42,335 nucleotides of DNA, from NCBI GenBank assembly GCA_020629515.1, contig JAHDDE010000027.1, positions 1 to 42,335 of the forward strand, read 5' to 3'. Of the stretch, positions 23,576 to 33,400 are shown one piece after another. The notes under the pieces are model-generated. The model saw only the letters and a list, made by a program, of their open reading frames with translations. It did not search any database and had not been told where the DNA came from. Every line of letters begins with the position of its first letter. Position 1 is the stretch's first letter. The DNA comes from Saprospiraceae bacterium. Its GTDB lineage: Bacteria; Bacteroidota; Bacteroidia; Chitinophagales; Saprospiraceae. The position numbers were made by a program, and so were the translations under genes.

Positions 23576-26031
23576 CCTTTAAGTGTTTTGTCTATAGTAA
23601 AAGTGAATTTGGTTCCAATCCCATATTCACTCTGGTAGTCTATTTTCCCGTTATGCTGTTTAACAATTTTTTGACAAAATGAGAGTCCCATTCCTGTTCC
23701 TCTATAATCGCCCTTGTTATGAAGTTGTGTGTATGGTTGGAATATGTCAATATCATGTTTCTTCATGCCTACACCATTATCTTCTATCGAAAATTCTATA
23801 ATATCAGGCGATTCTTGAAAATCAATTTTTATAAATGAGTCATCCTTTTGGTCATCAGAAAATTTGATTGCATTACTTAATAAATTTTGAAAGACCCTTT
23901 TGATTTTTATTTCATCTGCCGTGATGTTAGGTATATTTTTAGGGAGAGATATATTAACTTTTTTAGTCTGAGCTTGCCTTTTCAGAGTGTTACACACTCC
24001 TTTGATTACATCGCTGAGATTGACCTCAGATAAGTTGATTTTTTGAGAATTTATTTTGGAGTATTCCAATAGATCATTGACTAAATCAAACATCTGATTG
24101 CCGTTGGTACTAATAAAATCTAAATATTTGTTTTCATCTTCTGAGAGTTTACTACCCGCTTTATTTTTAAGGAGTTTTGAAAAGCTGTTTATAGTTATTA
24201 ATGGTGCTCGCAGATCGTGAGATGCGACATGGGCAAATTGTTCTAATTGAATATTAGATTCGATATATTTTTCAAGCTCTCGATTATGTAGCTCGAGGGT
24301 TTTTTTAGCTTCGACTTCTTCAGTGATGTCATTATAAAAGGCTACGATTTTAGGGTTTTTATTATCACTATGATCTGTTATCGCATGTATGGCTACATGT
24401 TTGATTATGCCATCTTTTCGTCTAAACTGCCAGACAGTATTCAAGTATCCTTTTTTGTGGAGTGTATCTCTTTGTATAGCGACATAGTCTTCTTTACTTA
24501 TACCATTGACGGTTGGATAGGGATATCGGTCGAGAGGCATAAGGTTAGTAATCTCATTAGGATGCTCGGCTTCATGTATATCGAGTGCTATCTGATTGCA
24601 GGTTATCATTTTGCCTGAGTTGATCTCCTTATAGATGATGCCTTCATAGGAGTTTCTGAATATAGCATCCAGTTCGTCATGTTTGTATTGTAATTCTTTT
24701 TGGGTAGTTTTTATTTCTTCGTTTAGTTTTATTAAAGACTCTGTTGAGCGTTTAGAATTTCTGTAAAAAATAAAAGTCATGATAATTCCTAAGCTCATCA
24801 AGACTATGGCAACGGCATAAAGGTTGTTGATTTTGTTTTGCAACAGATTTTGTTCATTTAGGCTATCAATCTGTTTTACATAGTTATCAACTTCATACTT
24901 AGCTTCCAATTCTTCCGCTTGAGCATTTGAGAGTTGGTCGTTATTGGCATCGGTTAAACGAGTGTATTCTGACTGATAGAAATAGGCCTTTTCATAATTT
25001 TCATTATTAGCATAATAGGTCGATAGAAGTTGTGCCGCAAGTGATGATTGATAATATTTATTGGATTCAATGCCTATTTTATAGGCATTGATTGCTTTTT
25101 GTTTAGCTAATTCGTCTTTACCGATCTTTTCTAAGGCTTGGGCTTGGATCAAGTTGGCAGATGAACTGATAAGATCTATTTTTTTTTCTGTAGCGATTTT
25201 TTCTGATTCTGTAGCGACTCTTATCGCTTCATCATACAGTTTTAAGTCGTATTTAATCTTTGCCTTAATGTATAATGCTTGGGTGATAGAATGATAATCT
25301 TTTATTTCCTCAGCTCTGCGCACACAATTTTCGCATATCTCCAATGCCTTTTCACTTTGATCATTCTTGTGAAGACTCATGACATAATCATCACAATAAA
25401 TAATGAATAGGCGGGGATGCCCATGATCATTAGCATATGAAATAACGCCTTCGATAAATTCGAATTCTTTCTCTCTATTTTGAAGTTCACGGTATGAGGT
25501 GCCGATATTACCCAAAAGAAGTCCTCTTAAGAATTCATTCTTATCGATCTCCTGATCATATAATTCTAAACCTTGGTAGTAATATTTTAATGAAGTATGA
25601 AATTGAGAAATAGTATGATAGATGATTCCAATATTATTTAGACATCCGACCTGTGTGGCATAATCATCCACCTGTTTCGCATATTCTAATGCAATTTCAA
25701 AATTTTCTATAGCTCGATTATAGTCGGACCCATTTTTATACTGTGCAATACCCACATTTTTATATCCCTTGGCGAGGTTTGGAATGTCATTAGTTTTCTC
25801 AGCTATACTTATTGCTTTTCTGGCATAATGTTCTAAAGAGTCTACGCTGAATCTACGGTAGGCAAAGCTTAATTCATTATATAGGGAGGTCAATATTGTT
25901 GAATCCTTGGCTAAAGTGATTTGATTTTTAATGGTCGCAATTTCTTGTTCATAACTTTGTGCTGACAATCCTGCTATGGTACACCATAGCATGAAGAAAG
26001 GCATCAGAATAGATTTTTGAACAAACCTCAT
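23572..26031 (-). CDS. TPR-PAS sensor histidine kinase
   Basis: Sensor kinase of about 819 residues. It has a signal peptide (cleavage near GLSAQ), a periplasmic array of tetratricopeptide-like repeats (about 40-380), one membrane segment (405-424), and a coiled coil. A PAS domain follows (about 452-575; ends in VAFYNDITEEVEAKKTL), then HisKA with phosphoacceptor His606 in ASHDLRAPLITINSFSK. The HATPase has Asn717/Asn721, DNGVG (752-756) and GTGMGL (779-784). The periplasmic TPR sensor is a common Bacteroidota arrangement; the ligand is unknown. I start at the ATG at 26031 (a TTG precedes it). It overlaps the response regulator gene by four bases. Confidence 0.94.
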   Translation of the reverse strand: MRFVQKSILMPFFMLWCTIAGLSAQSYEQEIATIKNQITLAKDSTILTSLYNELSFAYRRFSVDSLEHYARKAISIAEKTNDIPNLAKGYKNVGIAQYKNGSDYNRAIENFEIALEYAKQVDDYATQVGCLNNIGIIYHTISQFHTSLKYYYQGLELYDQEIDKNEFLRGLLLGNIGTSYRELQNREKEFEFIEGVISYANDHGHPRLFIIYCDDYVMSLHKNDQSEKALEICENCVRRAEEIKDYHSITQALYIKAKIKYDLKLYDEAIRVATESEKIATEKKIDLISSSANLIQAQALEKIGKDELAKQKAINAYKIGIESNKYYQSSLAAQLLSTYYANNENYEKAYFYQSEYTRLTDANNDQLSNAQAEELEAKYEVDNYVKQIDSLNEQNLLQNKINNLYAVAIVLMSLGIIMTFIFYRNSKRSTESLIKLNEEIKTTQKELQYKHDELDAIFRNSYEGIIYKEINSGKMITCNQIALDIHEAEHPNEITNLMPLDRYPYPTVNGISKEDYVAIQRDTLHKKGYLNTVWQFRRKDGIIKHVAIHAITDHSDNKNPKIVAFYNDITEEVEAKKTLELHNRELEKYIESNIQLEQFAHVASHDLRAPLITINSFSKLLKNKAGSKLSEDENKYLDFISTNGNQMFDLVNDLLEYSKINSQKINLSEVNLSDVIKGVCNTLKRQAQTKKVNISLPKNIPNITADEIKIKRVFQNLLSNAIKFSDDQKDDSFIKIDFQESPDIIEFSIEDNGVGMKKHDIDIFQPYTQLHNKGDYRGTGMGLSFCQKIVKQHNGKIDYQSEYGIGTKFTFTIDKTLKG

Positions 26032-26068
26032 CAAGCGAATAGTCTAATGTCAACGAATAGAGGACACT

Positions 26069-26076
26069 CAAATATA
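26069..26076 (-). promoter_or_regulatory. TAnnTTTG promoter box of the kinase-regulator pair
   Basis: The minus strand reads TATATTTG, a perfect match to the -7 element, placing a transcript start near 26062 and a leader of about 30 nt before the histidine kinase. It lies in the 153-bp gap after the sialidase-fold gene, so the kinase-regulator pair is probably transcribed separately. Confidence 0.45.
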
Positions 26077-26187
26077 ACCTCCACCTAATCTTCAGTGCCT
26101 AAAAACCTAAATATTCCACTTTTCTGTAGCTGTATTTTAGTATTTAGTGCATTTGAGCTCTTATTTGAAGAAAAATTTAAAAGAAAG

Positions 26188-27429
26188 TCAATATTCTGAT
26201 GTTATTATAACGGCGTCAACCCGGGTATCATTTAAAGTATCTAATTGTGTGTATACCATGATGAAATCATTTTGAGATTTTACCATCCTTGGAAATCCAC
26301 TCGATCTATTAGAGGAAGTAAGAATAAGTTGTTGAGTTTTAGATTGTTGACCGTTTATGTTAACGGTTTTTGCTACGATCCATGTTTTGTTGTTCTCTTT
26401 TTCTAACCAACTTACGAGAGCTGTTTGATCATCGATCATAATTAAATCTACTCTTCCTAATGGATTGCCATCATCAACACGAATAGGTAAATCAAAATTT
26501 TTGCCTTTATCGTAAGAAAAAGAAAGTTTTACTTCTGGCACCGTGTCATTGACCGAGTACCATGCGACAGCTACGTTGGATTTAGACGAAGCTATAACAG
26601 GGCCATTTACTGGGCAAGCTGGAAAGTACCAGTTGTCGTTATAAACAATAGAAGGAGTGCTCCATTCTTGATTTTCTCTTCTAACTACGGCTATATCTCT
26701 TATTTCATTTTTAGTCCTATTGCGATAGGCTACTATGGTGACATCATCTATGGTTGTTGCGCTCGTTTGGCAACAGTCACAGACCCTGCCATCAAGTTCT
26801 ATTTCTTCGGTGATAGTACTTTTTTCATCTATTAATGCAGTCCTTAAGGTCATGCTTCCCTGACCATGATGATGTTTATTGGTTTCATTTTTAATAGTAT
26901 TTCTGCCATCAAGCCAAACAGCCAGTATCTTATTACCCACCGGTGCCATAGACACGAATCCATGTTCTGCAGCTATGTTGTCATTATGTGCTTTGAATGG
27001 AGTAGACCACGTATCACCTTTATCATGAGAAAGAGACAACATTACATCATAATCATATGTGCCATCAGCGCTCATCGCTAACCAATGAGCCATTAAAAAA
27101 GATCCATCAGCGGATTCTATTATTGATGGGAAGTCTGCCCAATTGACGAACCACTCCGTTCCATTAGCTATTTCTTTGGGTTGAGTCCATTGTTGGCCTT
27201 GTAGGGTTGAGAACCTGAGAGAATAAGAGGTATCCGAAGTATACTCTACCCAACTTAATAGGATTTCTCCTTGTCGGGTCAAATACAGATTTCCTTCCCC
27301 TCCAGATTCGCATGGGGTTCCTATGTGTTGTACTGATAAATTCGGCCCAGAAAGGGTCTTATCATTTGAAGAACAGGACCAAATGAGACCAATGAAAAGT
27401 ATGGTGATGATATAATACAATCTTACCAT
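26188..27429 (-). CDS. Sialidase-fold (BNR/Asp-box) lipoprotein
   Basis: Lipoprotein of 413 residues (signal ending LIWSC, Cys19) with a six-bladed-propeller pattern. Asp-boxes are SHDKGDTW (134-141) and SYDKGKNF (305-312). Annotation pipelines usually call this family exo-alpha-sialidase, but I do not see the arginine triad of sialidases. A conserved-looking cysteine cluster, RVCDCCQTS (Cys217, 219, 220) with Cys272 in ACPVNGP, plus HHH at 186-188, hints at metal binding or disulfides. Its ATG overlaps the stop of the upstream MDR gene by seven bases, so the two are co-translated. Real activity unknown. Confidence 0.8.
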   Translation of the reverse strand: MVRLYYIITILFIGLIWSCSSNDKTLSGPNLSVQHIGTPCESGGEGNLYLTRQGEILLSWVEYTSDTSYSLRFSTLQGQQWTQPKEIANGTEWFVNWADFPSIIESADGSFLMAHWLAMSADGTYDYDVMLSLSHDKGDTWSTPFKAHNDNIAAEHGFVSMAPVGNKILAVWLDGRNTIKNETNKHHHGQGSMTLRTALIDEKSTITEEIELDGRVCDCCQTSATTIDDVTIVAYRNRTKNEIRDIAVVRRENQEWSTPSIVYNDNWYFPACPVNGPVIASSKSNVAVAWYSVNDTVPEVKLSFSYDKGKNFDLPIRVDDGNPLGRVDLIMIDDQTALVSWLEKENNKTWIVAKTVNINGQQSKTQQLILTSSNRSSGFPRMVKSQNDFIMVYTQLDTLNDTRVDAVIITSEY

Positions 27430-28424
27430 TCTAAAACAATTTTGCCGAAGTGGTTTCCGGATTCTTGATATTTAAATGCTTCCGCAAGTTGGTCAAAACC
27501 GAATGACCTATCAATAATTGGTTTTATGTCAGTCGCCTCAATAGCATTAATCATGGAATTTTGCATGACTTTATTTCCTACTGCTATACCCTCCATTTTT
27601 ATGAATTTAAAAAATAACTTAGGAAATGTGATTTGTCCTTTTCGGCCATTACCAAGTATGCCGATTGATACAATTTTACCCCCAAAAGCCGAGGCCTCGA
27701 TCGATTGGCCCATCGTAGAACCTCCTCCAACATCTAATATAAGATCTATTCCTCCTGATTTTTTAAAAATTGTTTTGCCCCATTTCTCATCCTCCCTGTA
27801 GTTGACAACTTCTTCGCAACCCATTGATTTAAGTTGTGCCGCTTTTTTATCTGAGGAGGTCGTAGCGAAAATTCGAGCTCCAGAAGACTTGGCAAATTGA
27901 AGAGCCAACATGCTCATACCTCCTGTTCCTTCAATAAGGACTGATTGGCCAGCAATCAATCCACCCGTATGGGTTAAACCATTCCATGCTGTAAGTCCAG
28001 CACATGGGAGTGTGGCGGCTTCAGCAAAAGTATATCCATTGGGTATTTTTGTTAGAGCGTTTTGTGAGATACATGATTGTTCACAGATATATCCATCTAA
28101 TGTCTCTCCTGATACTCCAGCAATTTTCATTAGGCTTGGACGACCTTCCATCCAACCTGGAAAGAATAGTGACATAACTTTATCTCCTACTTTCCAGTCA
28201 TATACATCCTTTCCTAAGGCTATTATTTCTCCTGCACCATCAGACATAGGTATTCTTCCATTAGCAACAGGTATAGCACCTATTGCTACGAGATAATCAT
28301 GATAGTTGAGACTTGTGGCGTGCCATCTTACGAGTACTTCACCAGGTTTAGGAATCGGATCAGGTCGATCTTCAATTTTTAAATTGCTTAATCCTCCACC
28401 TGATTGAAGTGCTACTACTTTCAT
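27423..28424 (-). CDS. MDR alcohol dehydrogenase/quinone oxidoreductase family protein
   Basis: Medium-chain dehydrogenase/reductase of 333 residues. The N-terminal GroES-like domain has VRWHATSLNYHDYLVAIGAI and SDGAGEIIALGKDVYDW. The nucleotide-binding motif is EGTGGMSMLALQFAKSSG, followed by ATTSSDKKAAQLKSMGCEEV. No zinc ligands are obvious, as in the zinc-free NAD(P)-dependent branch. It is predicted to reduce or oxidise a small carbonyl or alcohol. It overlaps the sialidase-fold lipoprotein by seven bases and follows the TonB-C gene by 90 bp. The pairing of a cytosolic oxidoreductase with an exported propeller is unusual. Confidence 0.9.
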   Translation of the reverse strand: MKVVALQSGGGLSNLKIEDRPDPIPKPGEVLVRWHATSLNYHDYLVAIGAIPVANGRIPMSDGAGEIIALGKDVYDWKVGDKVMSLFFPGWMEGRPSLMKIAGVSGETLDGYICEQSCISQNALTKIPNGYTFAEAATLPCAGLTAWNGLTHTGGLIAGQSVLIEGTGGMSMLALQFAKSSGARIFATTSSDKKAAQLKSMGCEEVVNYREDEKWGKTIFKKSGGIDLILDVGGGSTMGQSIEASAFGGKIVSIGILGNGRKGQITFPKLFFKFIKMEGIAVGNKVMQNSMINAIEATDIKPIIDRSFGFDQLAEAFKYQESGNHFGKIVLEW

Positions 28425-28514
28425 ATCAATTAGATCTTTCCTCTAAGATCATAAGTTATCTGTTAATTCAAAATGGAATTAATTGATAATCAATAATTTC
28501 TATTGCTCAGCCTA

Positions 28515-29282
28515 CTATTTGTTGCCTACTCTTGCCAGTTTATTACTCTCAGTATTCAGTAGGTTGTTGGCACAGCTCTTAGGATCTCCAATGGACAAAG
28601 CAAATTCTTGAGATATTTCTACTCCGTTTTCGTGCCTGGCAGGAGACCATAGTGGCATATTACAGAGAGCTTTAGTCAATATGGAGTCTACCTGAGCATC
28701 TTCAGATGACCAATGTATGAACGGAGAAGTGACTCTTCCATCCTGATCTACTACAAAGGAAATGACAGCCATTTTATAGCCATCTATCAAACCTTCCGGA
28801 ATATGATCGATAGCATTTTTTTTAATATAGCTATAGAGCTCATCATCACCACCTGCATACTCGGCATTCTGACTTGGGTCTATGTCAATCTTGAAATCAA
28901 TTATTTTTGGCTCATTATGCGTCAAGTTGTTGTTAGGAATGTACTCGATGGAAACTGAAATCTGTTTGAGCAGATCTGCTTTTTTGAAAAGTTCTTTTTG
29001 GTCTGAGGTAAGGTCATAGCCGGTGCCTATCTTGGTCATTAATTGGTTGTCTACCCATGCGGATATTCGTACCGATTTATATCGATCTATCCAAGAAGTT
29101 TTGAAATATGGATTGATATCAGATATCGATTGCGCTTTTGATAACTCTTCTTTTGTGTATGAAATGGATGGATATATTTTTTCTACTCTGAATGATAACG
29201 AAGGTTCGATAGATTGAGAAGTCAATCCTGCAGATGATAAAAACGTAAGTGTTAATATTATGATTATGAGGTTAAAATTCAT
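28515..29282 (-). CDS. Exported protein with a TonB C-terminal domain
   Basis: Protein of 255 residues with a cleavable-looking signal (about 1-23, ending GLTSQS). The C-terminal TonB-like domain spans about 142-232: GGDDELYSYIKKN, KMAVISFVVDQDGRV and ALCNMPLWSPARHENGVEI are the usual beta-alpha-beta elements. It lacks the membrane anchor and Pro-rich spacer of a classical energy-transducing TonB, so it is probably periplasmic and not a motor-coupled TonB. The middle region (40-140) is of unknown fold. It diverges from the membrane winged-helix regulator with 142 bp between start codons, where phased GTAAA repeats lie. Confidence 0.85.
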   Translation of the reverse strand: MNFNLIIIILTLTFLSSAGLTSQSIEPSLSFRVEKIYPSISYTKEELSKAQSISDINPYFKTSWIDRYKSVRISAWVDNQLMTKIGTGYDLTSDQKELFKKADLLKQISVSIEYIPNNNLTHNEPKIIDFKIDIDPSQNAEYAGGDDELYSYIKKNAIDHIPEGLIDGYKMAVISFVVDQDGRVTSPFIHWSSEDAQVDSILTKALCNMPLWSPARHENGVEISQEFALSIGDPKSCANNLLNTESNKLARVGNK

Positions 29283-29334
29283 GATTTTTTAAATCCAATG
29301 TAAAAAGTAGTCCTATCCCATATAGTTAATCAAC

Positions 29335-29360
29335 GTAAATTAATGTAAAATGTATGTAAA
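29335..29360. promoter_or_regulatory. Three helically phased GTAAA repeats (candidate operator)
   Basis: GTAAA occurs at 29335, 29345 and 29356, spaced 10 and 11 bp, with a fourth copy at 29300. OmpR-family winged-helix proteins bind tandem direct repeats with about 10-11 bp spacing, and the adjacent plus-strand gene encodes such a domain. The repeats lie between the divergent TonB-C and regulator genes, about 28 bp upstream of the regulator promoter box. Confidence 0.5.
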
Positions 29361-29387
29361 GAGGTAACATGGCACCTTTTACAAGTA

Positions 29388-29395
29388 TAGCTTTG
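29388..29395 (+). promoter_or_regulatory. TAnnTTTG promoter box of the membrane regulator
   Basis: TAGCTTTG matches the Bacteroidota -7 element exactly. A start near 29402 would leave a leader of about 23 nt before the TTG start codon at 29425. Confidence 0.5.
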
Positions 29396-29424
29396 TATGA
29401 CAAATTATTTTTAATATCATTTAA

Positions 29425-30303
29425 TTGCAAAAATCGATCTTAGCTTTATTTATTACCCTTCTTTCCAATACAGCATTTGGTATTCTACCAAATGGGATAA
29501 ATATTTCAACAGAAAAGAAACTTAAAGTTGCACTTAGGGCTGTAGGCCATGAATTATTATTATGCCAAGGAGATAAATCTTCGGTAGTATTGCCTATAAT
29601 TCAAGACTCTAATGTCTTTAGAGTCAGTTTAAGTAATCATATAGCATTTAATCCAGATGACTTAATAACCATAACCAATCAAGTCTTAACAGAATATGGC
29701 ATACATAAGAACTATTTGGTAGAAGTAATTCATTGTGATTCTAAGGACATAACTCATAGTTTTATCGGAAGTACCCTGTATTCTGATTTAGAAGCGCCCT
29801 GTATTGATCGACGTATAGACTTGGGATGTTATGAAATACTATGGTCAGATATCACCGACCAATCCAACAATAATAAATCCCTGAATAATGAAAATGAATA
29901 CCGATATGCAATTATCGGATTGCTTATGATTTGCTTAGGATGCATACTTTTTATCTTCTCGAGATTAAAAAGAAAAATAGAATTAAAGCAATCTCCAATA
30001 AATATTCTTCAGTTGGCCGACGCCACCATAGATGAGAAAAGTATGACCATAAGTAGTGGAAAGAATATGATAAAACTTTCTCATAAGGAATATGAACTCT
30101 TCATATTGCTATTCAATAATGAAAATAAGATTGTTTCGAGAAAAGAAATATTAATGAAAGTTTGGGATGATGAGGGAGACTATGTAGGTCGTACTTTGGA
30201 TGTATTCATATCAAGATTAAGAAAAAAATTGCAATCAATAAGTGCCATTCAGATAGATAATGTCAGGGGAGTAGGGTATAAGATGGTTGTTAATATTAAG
30301 TGA
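29425..30303 (+). CDS. Membrane-tethered OmpR-type winged-helix regulator
   Basis: Protein of 292 residues with an unusual order: signal peptide (1-19), an exported domain of about 140 residues with four cysteines (Cys47, 104, 126, 135), one membrane segment (161-179), then a cytoplasmic DNA-binding domain. The last has KLSHKEYELFILLFN, SRKEILMKVWDDEG, the recognition helix RTLDVFISRLRKKL (256-269) and the wing NVRGVGYKM, as in the Trans_reg_C family. This is ToxR-like one-component signalling with inverted topology. The start is TTG: a stop codon directly precedes it. It is divergent from the TonB-C gene, and its likely operator is in between. It probably controls itself and that neighbour. 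Confidence 0.85.
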   Translation: MQKSILALFITLLSNTAFGILPNGINISTEKKLKVALRAVGHELLLCQGDKSSVVLPIIQDSNVFRVSLSNHIAFNPDDLITITNQVLTEYGIHKNYLVEVIHCDSKDITHSFIGSTLYSDLEAPCIDRRIDLGCYEILWSDITDQSNNNKSLNNENEYRYAIIGLLMICLGCILFIFSRLKRKIELKQSPINILQLADATIDEKSMTISSGKNMIKLSHKEYELFILLFNNENKIVSRKEILMKVWDDEGDYVGRTLDVFISRLRKKLQSISAIQIDNVRGVGYKMVVNIK

Positions 30304-30338
30304 AATAATACATTTCTGTGTCATAATGATTAGAAGCT

Positions 30339-30366
30339 AAATACTTCTTGCAAACGAGGAGTATTT
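30339..30366 (+). terminator. Hairpin between the regulator and Amt-kinase genes
   Basis: Positions 30339-30350 and 30355-30366 form a 12-bp stem (two G-U pairs) around a CAAA loop. It is followed by CATTTATTAC, which is T-rich but not a clean T-run. It starts 36 bp after the regulator stop and ends 35 bp before the Amt-kinase start, so it may stop or modulate read-through between the two genes. Confidence 0.55.
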
Positions 30367-30400
30367 CATTTATTACATTCGTACAAAACTTTCAATTTTT

Positions 30401-33400
30401 TTGGAGTCTTTAGATTTATTGTGGATTCTGATATGCACTGTTTTAGTGGCATTCATGCAGCTGGGGTTTTTATGCCTTGAAGCGGGTGCCGTAAGAAGAA
30501 AAAATTCAATAAATGTAGGTGTCAAAAATATCTACGATCTCATTCTTAGTGTAGGATTATTCCTATTTGTCGGTAAAGGAATCATGTTTGGCTATAGTTA
30601 TTTTGGGCTATTTGGAAATCCTTTTGATGATTTCTCATCTATCGATCAGAACCAACGGATCACGATATTCTTATTTCAAGCGATGTTTGCTGGGACTGCT
30701 GCTACGATTCTTTCTGGTGCAATAGCGGAGCGGTTAAAGTTTCGGGCTTATCTTGTTTTAATTATTGTTTTGGGTTTAATGGTATATCCAGTAGTGGGAC
30801 ATTGGACATGGTCAGATTTATTCTATGATACTAATCGAGGATGGTTGGGTTCTAAAGGATTCACTGATTTTGCAGGGTCGTCGGTAGTACATTCTGTCGG
30901 GGGAGCTTCGGCATTAGCGGTTGCATATGTTTTAGGTCCTCGTATAGGCAGATTTGGGGAGGATAAATTGAATATCCGATCCAGCGATCCTACATTGTCA
31001 TTTGTTGGGACGCTGTTGATATGGGTTGGATGGTTTGGTTTTAATGCTGGTAGTGCCTTAGCATTTGAAGAAAGAATTAGTAGTATTTTGATAGTGACAA
31101 TTTTAGGATCTGTGGGTGGCGTCCTCGGAGGTAGATTGATCGAAATTCTAAATGGGAAAAAGTATATCGATGTATGGTCTCTTATGGTAGGCCTGATGGG
31201 AGGACTTGTGGGTATTACAGCCGGATGTTATTGGTTTAGTCCTTTTCAAGGATTTTTGGTGGGATTCATTGGGGGAATTTTCGGAGTATTGGGAATACAT
31301 CTACTTAATAAGTTGAAAATTGATGATGTAGTTGGAGCGATACCGGTTCATCTGTTTTCTGGAATCTGGGGAACGATAGCGGTAGCATTATTTGCTCATC
31401 AAAATGTGGAAAAGTGGTTTGAACTTTCATTTATCCGCACTATATCGATTCAATCAGTTGGAGCAATAGCCATCCCGCTATATGCTTTTATCATCATGTA
31501 TATTACTTCTTTGATTCTGAAGAGACTTAGTAAATTAAGAGTATCTGAAGAGGCAGAGATGCTCGGATTAAATATATATGAGCATGGAGCAAGCACAGCT
31601 ACAAATGATCTTATAGAGGCGATGAATAGTCAAATCAGTAGAGGATCTTTTGATCAATTGATAGAAGTAGAGGTAGGAACAGAAGTAGGAGAGATTACGA
31701 CTGCTTACAATCGAGTGATTACTAAAGTTGTTGAACTTAAAGAACATGAGGTAGAATTAAGAAAGAATATCGAGTCCAAAAACGTCGCCCTTAAATTACA
31801 ACGAGATGTATTCCAAACCCTAAGTCGTAATAACAATCCAGTTGAAGGTTTTCATGAAATTGTTGAACTTTTTTGGCATCGAGTAAATTTAAAAGGAATT
31901 CAATTTTTTAAATACCAAGAAGAATTTTCGAGATTTACTCTAATTGATTCGGGTTGGAGGATTAATGAAAAAATTGAAAAATCATTAGAACGAATTAAGA
32001 ATTATGATTCTTTTGTAAATCCCCCGTTTTTCAATGATTTATCTCATGAAACTATTGGGTCACGTGAAATTCTTTTGTCAAGAGAATACACGTCAATAAA
32101 AAGTATAGAAGGAATAGAGCTTCATTCGTGTGTTTTTGAACCGATTAGATCAAAAAAAAAAGTACTTGGGGCTATAGTTGTATATTTTGATCACGAGAAT
32201 AAAAATGGTCAATACAGAGCTCAAAGCCTTGAAAGTCTTTCTTCTGCGCTTGCCTATCTATTCGAAAGACACTTTTATCAAAACGAATTGGTACAGTTGG
32301 CAGAGAGTGAAAAGAAGGCGAATCAAGCTAAATCAGATTTCTTAGCAATGATGAGTCATGAGATACGTACCCCAATGAATGGTGTTATAGGTATGAGTTC
32401 TCTACTCTCTGATACTCCTTTAACTATTGATCAGAAGGAGTACGTCGATTCCATTCAAGCTAGCGCCGATTCATTATTGGTCATTATCAATGATATTTTA
32501 GATTTTACCAAATTCAATAGTAAGTCTTATTCTTTAGAGTATGTAGAATTCGATTTGATTTATGCTTTAGAGAATAGTTTGGATCTCATTATGCCAAAGG
32601 CAAGAGAAAAGAATATTGAGGTAGTTTTTGATGCTAATTACCTCGTTAAAAGACGGGTCATTGGAGATCCGACACGCTTTAAGCAAATCTTAATCAATCT
32701 GTTATACAATGCAGTTAAGTTTACCGATGAAGGGCAGATTATGTTAAAAGTAATTCAAACTGAAATTGGCGATAAAAAGGTTGCATATAATTTTGAGGTA
32801 AGTGATACTGGGGTGGGTATAGAGAAAGAAAAGATTGAAAGTATTTTTGAGTCATTTATCCAAGAAGATAATTCTGTAGGTCGCAAATATGGAGGTACTG
32901 GTTTGGGATTGACTATATGTCGACAACTTATAGAACTTATGGGTGGTGAGATTGTGGTTGAGAGCGAAAAAGGAAAAGGTTCGTCATTTTGTTTTGATCT
33001 TCAGTTTGATTTAGCGACATCCATCTCGGGTTTGGAGCATGAAATTGATTTGACTTTCCTTGATAAGAAAAAAGTTCTTGTAGTCGACGATAATCAGTAC
33101 AATAGAACCATCTTAGTGAGGTATCTAAACCAGAGTGGAGCAGAGGTTATAGATTTAGAAAATGGCAAGAATTTAGAAAAAGTCATTAGAGAAAATGGTC
33201 CTTTTGATATATACTTATTAGACTATCAGATGCCAGAAGAATCTGGAGTCTCTATAGCTAAACGTATAAAAGAGAATATTGATCCAGCGACACCGATTCT
33301 TTTACTCACATCATTGGACGCAAGTATCGTTAAAAAGGATGAGGACTACTATCCAGAGTTGCTAACAGGCGTTCTATTAAAACCAGTCAAGAATCATTTG

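Noticed and set aside
28433-28494. Short inverted repeats (GATCTT/AAGATC and ATTGAT-A-ATCAAT) between the TonB-C and MDR genes
   Set aside because: Short arms, no T-run and no promoter-like box beside them; expected by chance in AT-rich sequence.
28515-29282. Classical energy-transducing TonB
   Set aside because: There is no retained membrane anchor or proline-rich spacer, only a cleavable signal and a TonB-C domain.
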